Below are positions 27,901 through 36,736 of a stretch of DNA of 64,000 bases, in pieces. The stretch comes from Roseivirga echinicomitans. GTDB taxonomy: Bacteria; Bacteroidota; Bacteroidia; Cytophagales; Cyclobacteriaceae. The position numbers and the translations under genes were made by a program. The stretch lies in assembly GCF_001592935.1 (NCBI RefSeq), contig NZ_LRDB01000050.1, forward strand, positions 620,001 to 684,000, given 5' to 3'. Numbering within the stretch: position 1 is the first letter of the stretch; each line of letters opens with the position of its first letter. A model generated the notes under the pieces. It had not been told where the DNA came from. It saw only the letters and a list, made by a program, of their open reading frames with translations, and did no database searches.

Positions 27901-28209
27901 GGCTACTGCTCCAATAGACAAGGCCAGGTTACCATCAAAAATAGGCTCCCAAGCAATACCTCCACTTTCAGACTTCCAAAGACCGCCCGAGGCAGAACCG
28001 GCATAAATAATTTCTGGGCTGCTATTTACCACAGCGATAGCGGTAACCCTCCCACTCATATTTGCAGGACCAATACTTCTTGGCTTCATCGCTTCTAGCT
28101 TACTGAAGTCAATTTTCTGTCCAAAAGACATAAAACTGATCAGCAAAGCGCAAAGCACGAGCATTCCGGTACGGAAACTCGTGACATTCATACATTTTGG
28201 TTGATACAT
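24913..28209 (-). CDS. Secreted sortilin/BNR-repeat beta-propeller protein
   Basis: A 1098-residue exported protein with many Asp-box (BNR) loops of the type SxDxGxTW: SLDAGKTW, TNGGETW, TVDGGKNW, SDDGGFKW, SEDGGKSF, TRDGGATW and TKDYGKTW. This is the VPS10/sortilin-like propeller often labelled glycosyl hydrolase, but the labelled activity is not proven and no catalytic residues of a sialidase are evident. A signal peptide ends near MSFGQ (an in-frame ATG at 28191 is an alternative start). Around residues 815-855 a glycine/arginine-rich low-complexity linker separates the propeller from a C-terminal region that resembles a FlgD-like beta domain followed by coiled coil. Probably periplasmic or surface located. 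Confidence 0.85.
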   Translation of the reverse strand: MYQPKCMNVTSFRTGMLVLCALLISFMSFGQKIDFSKLEAMKPRSIGPANMSGRVTAIAVVNSSPEIIYAGSASGGLWKSESGGIAWEPIFDGNLALSIGAVAVSQKNPNIVWAGTGEGNPRNSLTGGYGVYRSLDAGKTWKLMGLEKTRNVHRIIIDPNDPNTVYIGAIGSPWGDHKERGVYKTTNGGETWDHILYVDEKTGVGDMVMDPSNPNKILVNMWQHRREPWFFTSGGPSSGLYMTVDGGKNWTKQSAKDNGIPEGDLGRMGLAFATNNPNRVYALIEAKENALYRSDDGGFKWEMINNGNDIGNRPFYYFEIYVDPKNENRVYSIFTNVHRSEDGGKSFENIIPRNLIHVDNHALYINPDDPKYMILGNDGGMAITRDMGKKWQFVENLPLGQFYHINVDNEMPYNVYGGLQDNGTYTGPAYTWKSDGIRNDYFFTIGGGDGFDVMADPDDSRYGYSQSQQGNVGRYDKLTGSSKRIKPTSDDPKVKLRFNWNSAMAQDPFDNSTIYFGSQFVHKSTNKGDSWTIISPDLTTNDTTKQNQDKSGGLTIDATGAENHTTLLVIEPSAVEKGVLWAGSDDGYIHVTRDGGATWTNVSKNLKGVPAGSWVNQIKASRYNKGEAVAVINNYRRFDFKPYLMRTKDYGKTWTAIASENDVFGYALSFIQDPVEPKLMFFGTEHGLYVSIDEAKTWTKFENGYPSVSTMDLVIQERESDLVIGTFGRAIYVLDDIKPLRVLAARGQKSVTESAVTAIDASTSYMVSTRAASGPANPGNATFEGENRQSGAAVIKFFAKKPETPAGGGRGAGAAAPQPQARQGGGQGGGGRGGRGGVGGGTNIPRGPQAKIEIFDLSGTLVRTLSASINEGLNSVSWRYDENPPEGTIQPDLPPGVPAEFASFFRRGGAPALPGAYTFKVTIGDQSDEGKIEIQMDPRDTYNMNSLIARRDLLREVGVLTTDISTLSSKITKDMESVDKVLEALKTKRGPEANALKTKSEAVKKEMKELSDAIGSGGGFRFGGGSDSDVVPLNSKVTGLSRTISGSFDAPGAADRKDLGDFNNEFKSLQSKVDAWYAANWDAYLAAVKKVDFSPIGG

Positions 28210-28330
28210 AGTTTTAGTTGTGTTGATTTTCGATTTAGACGGCCTTTGGAGGCCAACGTTTAATGAATAGACTCAATTTTAATGAGTTATAAAAATGGAT
28301 TTACATTGATGGTAATTTTTCTAAAATACG

Positions 28331-28363
28331 CTTGGTGAAGTCTGATCTATTCACCTATATTTG
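28331..28363 (+). promoter_or_regulatory. Promoter of tRNA-Ser
   Basis: CTTG (28331-28334) and TATATTTG (28356-28363) fit the Bacteroidota -33/-7 pattern with a 21-base spacer, ending 41 bases before the tRNA. Confidence 0.6.
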
Positions 28364-28404
28364 CACTCCTCTTAAACGAGGGCAATATATCAGCTTAATT
28401 ACAC

Positions 28405-28491
<87 letters not shown>

Positions 28492-28492
28492 C

Positions 28493-28524
28493 AAAAGGCC
28501 TTAGAATTACTTCTAAGGCCTTTT
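28493..28524 (+). terminator. Terminator after tRNA-Ser
   Basis: A perfect 14-bp stem (28493-28506 with 28511-28524) with a 4-base loop and a run of T begins immediately after the tRNA. Confidence 0.93.
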
Positions 28525-28627
28525 TTATGTTTTTGTCACACTGTTTGTCATAGACTGACTGGTACATTACTTACTGATAGGCCAGAAACATGAACCCCTT
28601 CCGTTTCAAAGTGGCTTTCTTAAGTTA

Positions 28628-28654
28628 TTTGCACACTTCCATTAACTATCTTTG
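28628..28654 (+). promoter_or_regulatory. Promoter of the pyrophosphatase gene
   Basis: TTTG (28628-28631) and TATCTTTG (28647-28654) match the -33 and -7 elements, though the 15-base spacer is slightly short. It would give a leader of about 75 bases. Confidence 0.5.
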
Positions 28655-28735
28655 TCATTCAAGGCTGAATAGTGCATCGCTTTGACAGTATATGTGAAAT
28701 GATGAGTAAGCTTAGCCAACAGAAAAATCAACTTT

Positions 28736-29281
28736 ATGAAAAATAAATTCAACCCTTGGCATGATGTTTCTCCTGGTGATAATCTGCCAGACATCGTAAA
28801 TGGCATCATTGAAATTCCAAAAGGAACAAGGGCAAAATACGAACTTGATAAAGACAGCGGGCTTTTAATGCTCGACAGAGTGTTATACTCTTCCGTCTAT
28901 TACCCAGCGAACTACGGTTTTATTCCGCAGAGTTATTGTGAGGATAGAGATCCCTTGGATATTCTCATTCTATCGCAAATCGATATCGTTCCTATGTGCA
29001 TTGTTCCAGCCAAAGTGATTGGCGTCATGCGAATGCTTGATAATGGAGAAGCGGATGATAAAATCATTGCCGTTGCCGAAGGAGACCCGAGTGTGAGCCA
29101 TATCAACGACATCTCTGAACTTCCAGCACACTTCATTTCAGAAATGAGGAATTTCTTTGAAGACTATAAAAAGCTAGAGAAGAAAACTGTAGTTGTAGAG
29201 GAGTTCCTTGACAAGCAAACTGCCATCAAAATTCTTAAAGAGAGTTTTGAAATGTATAAAGAGAAGTTCGAAAAACGTTAA
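28736..29281 (+). CDS. ppa: Inorganic pyrophosphatase (family I)
   Basis: A soluble cytoplasmic enzyme that hydrolyses pyrophosphate to two phosphates and pulls biosynthetic reactions forward. The 181-residue protein has the family I signature [11 protein letters not shown] with the metal-binding aspartates, an early [15 protein letters not shown] lysine/glutamate site, and [12 protein letters not shown]. Length and sequence match bacterial family I enzymes. It is a single gene with its own promoter and converges on the metallophosphoesterase gene. Confidence 0.95.
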   Translation: MKNKFNPWHDVSPGDNLPDIVNGIIEIPKGTRAKYELDKDSGLLMLDRVLYSSVYYPANYGFIPQSYCEDRDPLDILILSQIDIVPMCIVPAKVIGVMRMLDNGEADDKIIAVAEGDPSVSHINDISELPAHFISEMRNFFEDYKKLEKKTVVVEEFLDKQTAIKILKESFEMYKEKFEKR

Positions 29282-29301
29282 CGCTTTACAACCAATGCAA
29301 C

Positions 29302-29322
29302 GTGGGGTTTCAGCAGCCCCAC
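29302..29322. terminator. Weak hairpin between convergent genes
   Basis: A 6-bp GC-rich stem (29302-29307 with 29317-29322) lies between ppa and the metallophosphoesterase gene. No T-run follows, so terminator function is uncertain. Confidence 0.35.
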
Positions 29323-29324
29323 CC

Positions 29325-30572
29325 TTAAACAGGTCTATTCGTCAATTCAAAAATGGTAATCTCGGGAAGAATACCGATTCGGCCAGGGAAGCCTAAGAAG
29401 CCAAAGCCTCGGTTGACATAGAGGTGGTGGTCTCCTTCGGTATATAAATCGGCCCATTGCGGATACATCCATTGCGAAGGGCTCCACCTGAAATTACCGA
29501 TCTCCACTCCTAACTGCATGCCGTGGGTGTGCCCTGCAAACATTAGATCAATGTCCTTATAGTTTGGTCTTACTTGCGCATCCCAGTGACTTGGATCGTG
29601 TGAAAGCAGAATCTTTACATCTCCTTCTGAGTTCTTATGTGCAAGGTCTAAGTCACCATATTTGGCAAAACGGCCTGCACCCCAGTTCTCCACTCCTATT
29701 AATGAAATTTGATCCCCTCCTACTTTCAGTGAAGCGTTCTCATTCATCATCAAGTTCCAGCCCAGTTTCTCATGCGCCAACACCATGTCTTGGAGGTTTT
29801 TCTGTTTGGCTTGAAGTGAAGACCACTGCAAATAGTCTCCGTAATCATGATTCCCTAAAGTAGAGTAAACTCCGAGGTCCGCTTTTACTTTAGAGAAAAT
29901 ATCGAAATACTCGTTTACTTCTTTGGTTTGGTTGTTTACTAAATCGCCCGTAAAAAACACCACATCCGGTTTTTCGGCCATTAATAAATTAATCCCTCCT
30001 TCTACTGCCTTTTTATCAAAGAAGCTTCCGCTATGGATATCGGAGAGCTGCGCCATTTTAATCCCATTAAAACCACTGGGAAGATTAGGAAGATATAATT
30101 TTTTTCTCCTTATACGATAATCGTATGCACCTGACACTATGCCAAAACTCATGGTCACTATTGGCAAAGTAGCTGCCGCAACGGCAGTTTTGGCAAGGAA
30201 TTCAGACCTAGATATTTTTTTACCTGCTGCTATTTTCTTTTCCTTTCTACGTTTTTTCCCTGCAAAGAAAAGTGCCACAGCCCTTCTGATGTCATCAATA
30301 AAGACGAATACCAAACCAACCAGCTTGGCTGTATAGGACATGAAAATTATGGAGATGGTAAAACTAAAGGCAACGGTTCCTGCCTGAGAAAGGTAAAGAT
30401 AAAAGACCAAAGCCATCATTACTATGGCCTGTAAGAGGTAAATCCTCCTGAGCCACTTGGCGCGATTGGCCTTTATGTTCTTTAAAAGTGTTTTTGTGGC
30501 TTGGTAGGCATAGAGCTCTATCCAACCCAGGAATAGAACTATTAAAACGAAACTGAAAACATTAAACTTCAT
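29325..30572 (-). CDS. Membrane-anchored metallophosphoesterase
   Basis: A 415-residue protein of the YkuE/YaeI-like calcineurin phosphoesterase family. Four hydrophobic segments lie in about the first 170 residues, followed by the catalytic domain with the dimetal motifs QLSDIHSG, FFTGDLVN, LGNHDYGDY, LSHDPSHW and AGHTHGMQLG. Relatives include UDP-diacylglucosamine and phospholipid-related hydrolases, but the substrate is not identifiable. The first ATG at 30572 is preferred over a TTG at 30590. It converges with ppa. Confidence 0.88.
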   Translation of the reverse strand: MKFNVFSFVLIVLFLGWIELYAYQATKTLLKNIKANRAKWLRRIYLLQAIVMMALVFYLYLSQAGTVAFSFTISIIFMSYTAKLVGLVFVFIDDIRRAVALFFAGKKRRKEKKIAAGKKISRSEFLAKTAVAAATLPIVTMSFGIVSGAYDYRIRRKKLYLPNLPSGFNGIKMAQLSDIHSGSFFDKKAVEGGINLLMAEKPDVVFFTGDLVNNQTKEVNEYFDIFSKVKADLGVYSTLGNHDYGDYLQWSSLQAKQKNLQDMVLAHEKLGWNLMMNENASLKVGGDQISLIGVENWGAGRFAKYGDLDLAHKNSEGDVKILLSHDPSHWDAQVRPNYKDIDLMFAGHTHGMQLGVEIGNFRWSPSQWMYPQWADLYTEGDHHLYVNRGFGFLGFPGRIGILPEITIFELTNRPV

Positions 30573-30618
30573 ATACGTTTTGCTAACCAATTGAACCTCA
30601 TTTCAGTTCAAAAAAAGA

Positions 30619-30642
30619 GCTCTCGGGAACCACCCCGAGAGC
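30619..30642 (-). terminator. Terminator of the efflux operon
   Basis: A perfect 9-bp stem (30619-30627 with 30634-30642) with a 6-base loop. On the minus strand the tail reads TCTTTTTTG. It lies 105 bases beyond the leftward RND pump gene. Confidence 0.85.
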
Positions 30643-30747
30643 AACCAAATCAACCTTAACTATGATGGCGTCTGAGAAACAGACACCTAAATCACCACAT
30701 AGTACTTTATACAAACATCAAGCCAAAGCTCCGTTCGCTTTGTTCTT

Positions 30748-33700
30748 TTAACTTAAGGCACTCGCCTTTCTAGCTTCCTTCCTACCTGCTATTCTATACA
30801 TGAATTTATCTGCTAATAAATACATAGTAGGAACAATAATCAGTGTCAAGAAAGTGGCGAAAGTAAGTCCAAAAATAATTGTCCAAGACATTGGCCCCCA
30901 GAACACTACGTTATCACCTCCAACATAAAAGTCCGCATTGTAACTAGTGAACCAACCTATAAAGTCAATGTTCAAACCAACTGCCAAAGGCACCAAACCA
31001 AGAATGGTAGTAATGGCCGTTAAGATTACAGGACGAAGTCTCGTTTTACCTGCAATAATAATTGAGTTCACCACTTCTTCCATTGGTAAACGGGCATCAT
31101 CATCTAAACCTAATTCTCTTCTTCTCCTCTTCCTGGTCAGTTCAATGTAATCAATAAGTACAATCGCGTTGTTTACCACAATACCAGCCAGGGCAATAAT
31201 CCCTACCATGGTCATGATTACCACGAATTCCATATTGAAAATCACCAAGCCCAAGAACACACCAATCGTGCTTAAGAATACAGATACCATAATGATGAAT
31301 GGCGCAGTAATTTTATTGAACTGAGACACGATGATCAAGAAGATGGTGAACACTGCGATAAGCAATGCTTTGGCCAAGAAAGCCATGTTTTCTGCCTGCT
31401 CTTCTTGCTCTCCTGTAAAAGCGAAGTTATAGCCCGTTGGCATGTCGTAATCAGCCATTAGTACCTTGAGTTGATCTACAATTTCGGTCGCGTTTGCACC
31501 CGCCAAAACGTTAGAACTTAACGTCACTACCCTGTCCAAATCCTTTCTTTTGATTGAACCATAAGTGGAGCCATAGCGCACATGAGCAACAGAAGAAATA
31601 GGCACTTGCACCAATTTACCTGAGTTCTGATTTCTGAAGGTGATGTTCTTGTTCAGCAAGGCATCAATATCATAACGATAGTCTTGATTCAAACGAACAT
31701 TGATTTCGTAATCGTCTTCACCTTCCTTGTATTTAGAAACTTCCTTACCAAAAAGAGCCGTTCTAATTTCATTGGCAATAGCATAAGTAGACAAGCCGAA
31801 ACGTCTGGCATTATCGCGATCGACATCCACGATCAACTCAGGCTTACCCAGTTCTAAAGAACTTTTCAATTCTTCGATTCCACGGATACCAGACTCATCA
31901 ATCTTTTGTTGAATATCTTCACTCACATGGATCAAAGTTTCTAAGTCTTCACCAATAATCTCTAAGTTGATCGCCTTACCTGTTGGCGGACCAGCAGCAT
32001 CTTTATCAATGGTTAAAGTAACACCAGGCTCTGGCTTAATTTCCGCACGCAAAGCGTTCATTACATCTTGCGTATTGATATCTCCACGAAGTTTACTTTC
32101 AATAAAGTTAACGGTGATACGTGCCTTGTGTGGCTCTTCCGATTGACCTACAGCAGTTGGATCATTTGGATCAGCAGCGCCCTGACTTACGTTGGTAGAA
32201 ACTGATTCTACAACCGCTTCATAAGGCTTGATGATTTCAAGCACTTGCGCTTCAATCGTCTTGGCAAAATCATTGGTTACTTCAATGTCAGTTCCTACAG
32301 GAAATTCAACAAATACGTTCACATACTTAGGTTCGTTTTCAGGGAAGAATAACACCTTAGGTTGGAAAGCTGCAAAGATCCCCAATGAAATGAATAGCGC
32401 TACAAATGCTCCACCCAAGTAAAGACCTGGATGTTTTACCGCACTCTTCAACACTCTTTCATAACGACCTTCTAGTGCAGGCAAAAAGCCAGCTTGGAAT
32501 CTTTTAGACAATGGCCCTAATACATAAATATTCATTAGAGTAAGCGCCCCAATGAGGATCAATAAGTTACCCAATGCCGGAATCCCTGCTCCAAATGCGA
32601 CTATTAGTCCTAAAACTATAGCGATAGATGATCTAATAATGATCCTTTTATGGTTGTATACTTTCTTCCCATCCAAACTCATGAAGGAAGAAATAAATAC
32701 AGGGTTGATCACCAAGGCAACAAACAAAGATGAGCCAAGTGTAATGATCAATGTCACTGGTAAATAGAGCATAAACTCACCTATGATACCTGGCCAAAAA
32801 GCCAATGGCATAAAGGCAGCCAAAGTAGTCGCAGTAGATGATATAATTGGTAAAGCCACTTCGCCTACCCCTTTACGGGTGGCAGCCATTGGACTCAAAC
32901 CTTCTTCCATCAAACGATATACGTTTTCAACCACCACAATCCCATTATCCACCAACATACCCAAGGCCATAATAAGACCGAAAAGCGTCATGGTATTGAT
33001 AGAAATGCCCAATAAACCTAGAATCATTAAGGCCATAAACATTGACAACGGAATGGCCATACCCACGAAAAGTGAGTTACGGGTTCCTAAAAAGAACATC
33101 AACACAGTAACTACCAGAATTACCCCGAAGATGATGTTGTTACCCAAACTACTTACTTGCTCTCTTGTGTCCTTCGACTGATCGTTGGTGGTGGTTACTT
33201 TTGTAGATGCAGGAATTTGACCACTTGCGTAGCTTTCATCAATCAGCTTGGTGATTTTGTCCGTAGCGATCAAAAGGTTTTCACCACTTCGTTTCATTAC
33301 GTCCAACTTCACCACTGGATCCAAGTCTAAACGCGCATAGTTCATCTTGTCTTTATAGCCAAATGTAACAGTGGCTACATCCCTTAAGTAAACAATGTTT
33401 CCATCTTCAGAACTAATGATAATTCCTTCGATTTGCGCAGGATCATCAAATTCACCAATTACCCTTACGTTTCTCCTTAAACCATCAGCCACCACGTTAC
33501 CACCTGATAGGGTAAGGTTTTCAGCCGAAATGGCGTTTTCAATATCCGTAAAAGTCACTTTTCTTGCTTCAAGTTTGAAAGGATCTACTTTCACTTCTAC
33601 TTCTTTCTCATCAACCCCAACAATATTCACCTTAGAAATCTCCTTGAACTTCTCAATCTCATCTTCAAGATATTCTGCAATATCATTCAGCTCATCTAAA

Positions 33701-34191
33701 GATTTTGAAGGGTCGGTAAGGTTAAGGTTCAGAATTGGAAAGTTCTCTGAAAAGCTAAACTTGATTACACTCGGGTCGGACTTTAAATCTGATGGCAGTT
33801 CAGATTTAGCCTTATCCACAGCATCTTTTACATCGGTCAAAGCTTTGTCTACATCAACCCCTACTTGAAACTCCACTACAATGGCGGAGAAATCTTGTAC
33901 AGAGGTAGATTGGATATTATCAACACCTTCGATAGTGTTAATTTCCTTTTCCAGTTCACGAGTAATCAAACTTTCAATATCCTCAGGGGAGTTACCTGGG
34001 TGTGCTGTACTCACATATACCGTTGGCTGCTCCACTTCTGGGAAACTTTCTTTTGGCAAGGTGATGTAAGAATATACACCTGCCGCTACAATAATGAGCG
34101 TAAGTACATATACTGTAATTTTATTTCGAATCGACAGGGAGGTTAATCCAAACTCCTTATCAATCACATTTTGTTGATTATTTTCAGCCAT
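30748..34191 (-). CDS. RND efflux pump inner-membrane subunit
   Basis: A 1147-residue AcrB-type proton-driven transporter of the hydrophobe/amphiphile efflux family. It shows the large N-terminal periplasmic loop, central TMs with MALGMLVDNGIVVVENVYR (the TM4 acidic region), a second periplasmic loop, and a C-terminal TM block with GIIALAGIVVNNAIVLIDY. It is longer than E. coli AcrB (1049 residues), with extra residues between the halves and near the end. As the last gene of tetR-tolC-adaptor-pump it forms a full tripartite exporter across both membranes; substrates could be drugs, detergents or metabolites. Confidence 0.95.
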   Translation of the reverse strand: MAENNQQNVIDKEFGLTSLSIRNKITVYVLTLIIVAAGVYSYITLPKESFPEVEQPTVYVSTAHPGNSPEDIESLITRELEKEINTIEGVDNIQSTSVQDFSAIVVEFQVGVDVDKALTDVKDAVDKAKSELPSDLKSDPSVIKFSFSENFPILNLNLTDPSKSLDELNDIAEYLEDEIEKFKEISKVNIVGVDEKEVEVKVDPFKLEARKVTFTDIENAISAENLTLSGGNVVADGLRRNVRVIGEFDDPAQIEGIIISSEDGNIVYLRDVATVTFGYKDKMNYARLDLDPVVKLDVMKRSGENLLIATDKITKLIDESYASGQIPASTKVTTTNDQSKDTREQVSSLGNNIIFGVILVVTVLMFFLGTRNSLFVGMAIPLSMFMALMILGLLGISINTMTLFGLIMALGMLVDNGIVVVENVYRLMEEGLSPMAATRKGVGEVALPIISSTATTLAAFMPLAFWPGIIGEFMLYLPVTLIITLGSSLFVALVINPVFISSFMSLDGKKVYNHKRIIIRSSIAIVLGLIVAFGAGIPALGNLLILIGALTLMNIYVLGPLSKRFQAGFLPALEGRYERVLKSAVKHPGLYLGGAFVALFISLGIFAAFQPKVLFFPENEPKYVNVFVEFPVGTDIEVTNDFAKTIEAQVLEIIKPYEAVVESVSTNVSQGAADPNDPTAVGQSEEPHKARITVNFIESKLRGDINTQDVMNALRAEIKPEPGVTLTIDKDAAGPPTGKAINLEIIGEDLETLIHVSEDIQQKIDESGIRGIEELKSSLELGKPELIVDVDRDNARRFGLSTYAIANEIRTALFGKEVSKYKEGEDDYEINVRLNQDYRYDIDALLNKNITFRNQNSGKLVQVPISSVAHVRYGSTYGSIKRKDLDRVVTLSSNVLAGANATEIVDQLKVLMADYDMPTGYNFAFTGEQEEQAENMAFLAKALLIAVFTIFLIIVSQFNKITAPFIIMVSVFLSTIGVFLGLVIFNMEFVVIMTMVGIIALAGIVVNNAIVLIDYIELTRKRRRRELGLDDDARLPMEEVVNSIIIAGKTRLRPVILTAITTILGLVPLAVGLNIDFIGWFTSYNADFYVGGDNVVFWGPMSWTIIFGLTFATFLTLIIVPTMYLLADKFMYRIAGRKEARKASALS

Positions 34192-34215
34192 AATGCTTTA
34201 ATTCAGAGGTTAAGA

Positions 34216-35358
34216 TTAATTCTGCACTTTTACAGTAGTACCATCTGCAATCGTACGATTGCCTTTATCAACAATCACTTCTCCACCCTTAAGGCCCGAA
34301 AGCACTTCTGTTTCGTGATCGTGCGAAAGACCTAATTTCACATGCACCTTATTCGCTTTCTTCGATGCATCCAACACATACACAAAGTTACCTTCGAGGT
34401 CTTCTTGAATAATTCTTGAAGGAATTGTGATGGCTTCATTATTCGTATAATCCGTCAAACCTAAAATACTCACAATGTTCACCTTTGCATTGGAAGCTTC
34501 GCTTGGTAATTTCACTTCAATAGTGAAAGTTCGGCTAGCGGGGTTGATCACATTTCCTATGCTTACGATTTTCGAAGTAAAATCCTTATTCATAGAAGGT
34601 ACTTGGATATCTACAGAATCACCCACCTTCACTTTGCCTAAATAGGCTTCTGAAACTTCGGCATTAATGTACATATCGCTATTGCTCACCAAGAATACAA
34701 TTGGCGAACCTGGCTGAACCACCTCTCCTGCTTTTACAGGTACCTCTTCAATACTTCCAGAAAAAGGAGCCACGATATTCGTTTTGCTCAACTGGGTACT
34801 TAAAGTTGAAAGTTGCTTCTCAAGCGATTCTTTATTGTTTTTGGCAGTAAGGTAATCTACCTCAGTACCAATATTCTTCTTCCAAAGTCTTTCTCTTTTT
34901 TCGAAGATGGTAGTAGCATACTGCAATTGATTTTTCACTTCATCAATTGATTTCTCTAGTTGCTCTGAGTCGATAGTTCCCAATAGCTGACCTTTCTTCA
35001 CCGATTGGCCTTCAATCACTTTCAACGATGTCAAAAGCCCCATGCTCTCAGCACTCACATACACGTTGGTGCGGGACATTACTGTTCCCCTTACCTCGAT
35101 TTTATGATCGAATTTTTTCTTTTCAGTGGTTACCGTGGTCACCAAAGTCGCTGCTCCTGAACCATTGAAAAAAGTAGGATCTGCTTCGGCTATTTCAGCC
35201 TCGATGGTTTCGATTTTATTTCTGATTTCCTGAAGTTGAACTCTCGCTTCTGTGAGTTCTGCCTTCTTTGCGTCAAGACCTTCACCTTCAGATTTAGGCC
35301 CACATGCTGCTACCGTAAGCACAGCAAGAAAAATTGTGGCGATTGATTTAGCTTTCAT
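34216..35358 (-). CDS. RND efflux periplasmic adaptor lipoprotein
   Basis: A 380-residue membrane fusion protein that joins the RND pump to the outer-membrane channel. From the ATG at 35358 it has a lipobox VAAC (C19), a coiled-coil hairpin around residues 30-60 and 110-180, a lipoyl-like segment (IVAPFSGSIEEVPVKAGEVV), a beta-barrel part and a C-terminal membrane-proximal region. The longer ATG at 35391 lies inside the TolC-family gene and lacks a signal peptide at its start, so 35358 is preferred. A repeated 12-base leader motif stands at 35368. Confidence 0.92.
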   Translation of the reverse strand: MKAKSIATIFLAVLTVAACGPKSEGEGLDAKKAELTEARVQLQEIRNKIETIEAEIAEADPTFFNGSGAATLVTTVTTEKKKFDHKIEVRGTVMSRTNVYVSAESMGLLTSLKVIEGQSVKKGQLLGTIDSEQLEKSIDEVKNQLQYATTIFEKRERLWKKNIGTEVDYLTAKNNKESLEKQLSTLSTQLSKTNIVAPFSGSIEEVPVKAGEVVQPGSPIVFLVSNSDMYINAEVSEAYLGKVKVGDSVDIQVPSMNKDFTSKIVSIGNVINPASRTFTIEVKLPSEASNAKVNIVSILGLTDYTNNEAITIPSRIIQEDLEGNFVYVLDASKKANKVHVKLGLSHDHETEVLSGLKGGEVIVDKGNRTIADGTTVKVQN

Positions 35359-35367
35359 GTGATTGAT

Positions 35368-35379
35368 ATATTTTGAGTT
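35368..35379 (-). repeat. Repeated leader element (copy 2, 12 of 13 bases)
   Basis: AACTCAAAATAT on the minus strand lies 9 bases before the adaptor start at 35358, and the tolC-family start at 36736 is preceded by a diverged version, AACTCAAAAAAC. Confidence 0.55.
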
Positions 35380-35380
35380 G

Positions 35381-36736
35381 TTAGTTGTCATTGTTTCGTA
35401 GTTTTCCGAGTGCTTTATCTAAGTCCACTTTTGAAATAATGGCATTGTATAAGGCATTCAAATAGTTGGTTTCTGCTTCTTTATAATCCTTTTCGGCATT
35501 GGTAACTTCTAAGTTAGAGCCAACCCCTTCTTTGTACTTCTCTTTTGTAATACTGCTTACTTCTTGAGCCAATTCCATATTGGATTCTTGTACTTCCAAT
35601 TGTTCCAGACTCACCTCCAGGTTTCTTTTAGCATTCTCAAATTCTTGAGACAAACTATTGGTCAATAAACTGTATTGATTGTTGAGTGTTTCCAACTCAA
35701 TTTTATTACGCTGAATGGTATACTTCTTTCTTAAACCATCAAATATTGGAATGCTAACATTCAAGCCAATTTGAGAGTTAGAAAACCACTTTTTACCATT
35801 TGTTAAATCACTAAAATCGTTGGAACCTGTATTTCTACCCCAACCTGCATTAAAAGTAACTTTAGGTATATATTGAGAAGTAGTGTTCTTAATTTGAAGA
35901 CCAGCCAGTTCTTTCAAAAAGTTGAGTTGCTGTACTTCTAACCTATTACTTAGCGCAAAACCATCCAGTTCTGAAAGATCATATTTGAAATCAAGGGCTT
36001 CCAATTCACCAGTAAGGGTTATTTCCTCTGTTACTGGCATCCCCATGCTTAGCTTAAGTAAATCCTTGCTGGCCTTTACCGATTGTTCAACACCGCTTCT
36101 TTCGGCCAATAGGTTATTGGTTTGTACCTGAAGTCTGCTCACATCAATTCTTTCGGCAAAACCATTCTCGTATAGAGTTCTGGTTTCATCTAAAGTCGTG
36201 TTCAGAGTCAATAGGTTGGCATTGATCAAATCAACCCGTGTTTGGTTCACCAAAACCAAATAATAAGCTTTAGTCACCTGTTCGATAACATCTACTTCAG
36301 CCTTGGCTTTGTCTACTATTACTTTTTCCCTGAGCACCTTAGCAGCCTGTAAGCCAATAAAGAATGATCCGTCCCAAAGCATTTGTTCCAAACCAACATT
36401 AAGGTTACCCACGTGCTGAGCGCCAAACCCCACCAAGGTTACGCCTTCAGCGTTTGGATCGCCCGTGATGAACGAATTCGGAATCGGACTTTTAGCAATA
36501 AACAGGTTGTTCGTGTAGTTAAAGCCCGCGGTAATCTGTGGTAAACCATCCGCACGCGTTTCAAACACCTGTGCTTCTGCATCCAGTGTAGAAAGTTGCG
36601 CATTCTTCACATTCTCATTATTGATCAAAGCATATTCCAATGCCTTATTCAGAGAATATTCCGTTTGAGCTTTTACCGCAATAGCTGGCAGCAAAAGCGC
36701 GAGCATAAGCGTGTATTTGTTAATTCTGCTCTTCAT
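35381..36736 (-). CDS. TolC family outer-membrane efflux channel
   Basis: A 451-residue outer-membrane factor with a signal peptide (ending AVKAQ) and the two TolC-type repeats of long alpha-helices and beta strands, for example LNVGLEQMLWDGSFFIGLQAAK and the C-terminal KEAETNYLNALYNAIISKVDLDKALG. It forms the trimeric exit duct of the efflux system. Its start overlaps the tetR stop by 17 bases and its stop lies past the adaptor start region, so expression is coupled along the operon. Confidence 0.93.
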   Translation of the reverse strand: MKSRINKYTLMLALLLPAIAVKAQTEYSLNKALEYALINNENVKNAQLSTLDAEAQVFETRADGLPQITAGFNYTNNLFIAKSPIPNSFITGDPNAEGVTLVGFGAQHVGNLNVGLEQMLWDGSFFIGLQAAKVLREKVIVDKAKAEVDVIEQVTKAYYLVLVNQTRVDLINANLLTLNTTLDETRTLYENGFAERIDVSRLQVQTNNLLAERSGVEQSVKASKDLLKLSMGMPVTEEITLTGELEALDFKYDLSELDGFALSNRLEVQQLNFLKELAGLQIKNTTSQYIPKVTFNAGWGRNTGSNDFSDLTNGKKWFSNSQIGLNVSIPIFDGLRKKYTIQRNKIELETLNNQYSLLTNSLSQEFENAKRNLEVSLEQLEVQESNMELAQEVSSITKEKYKEGVGSNLEVTNAEKDYKEAETNYLNALYNAIISKVDLDKALGKLRNNDN

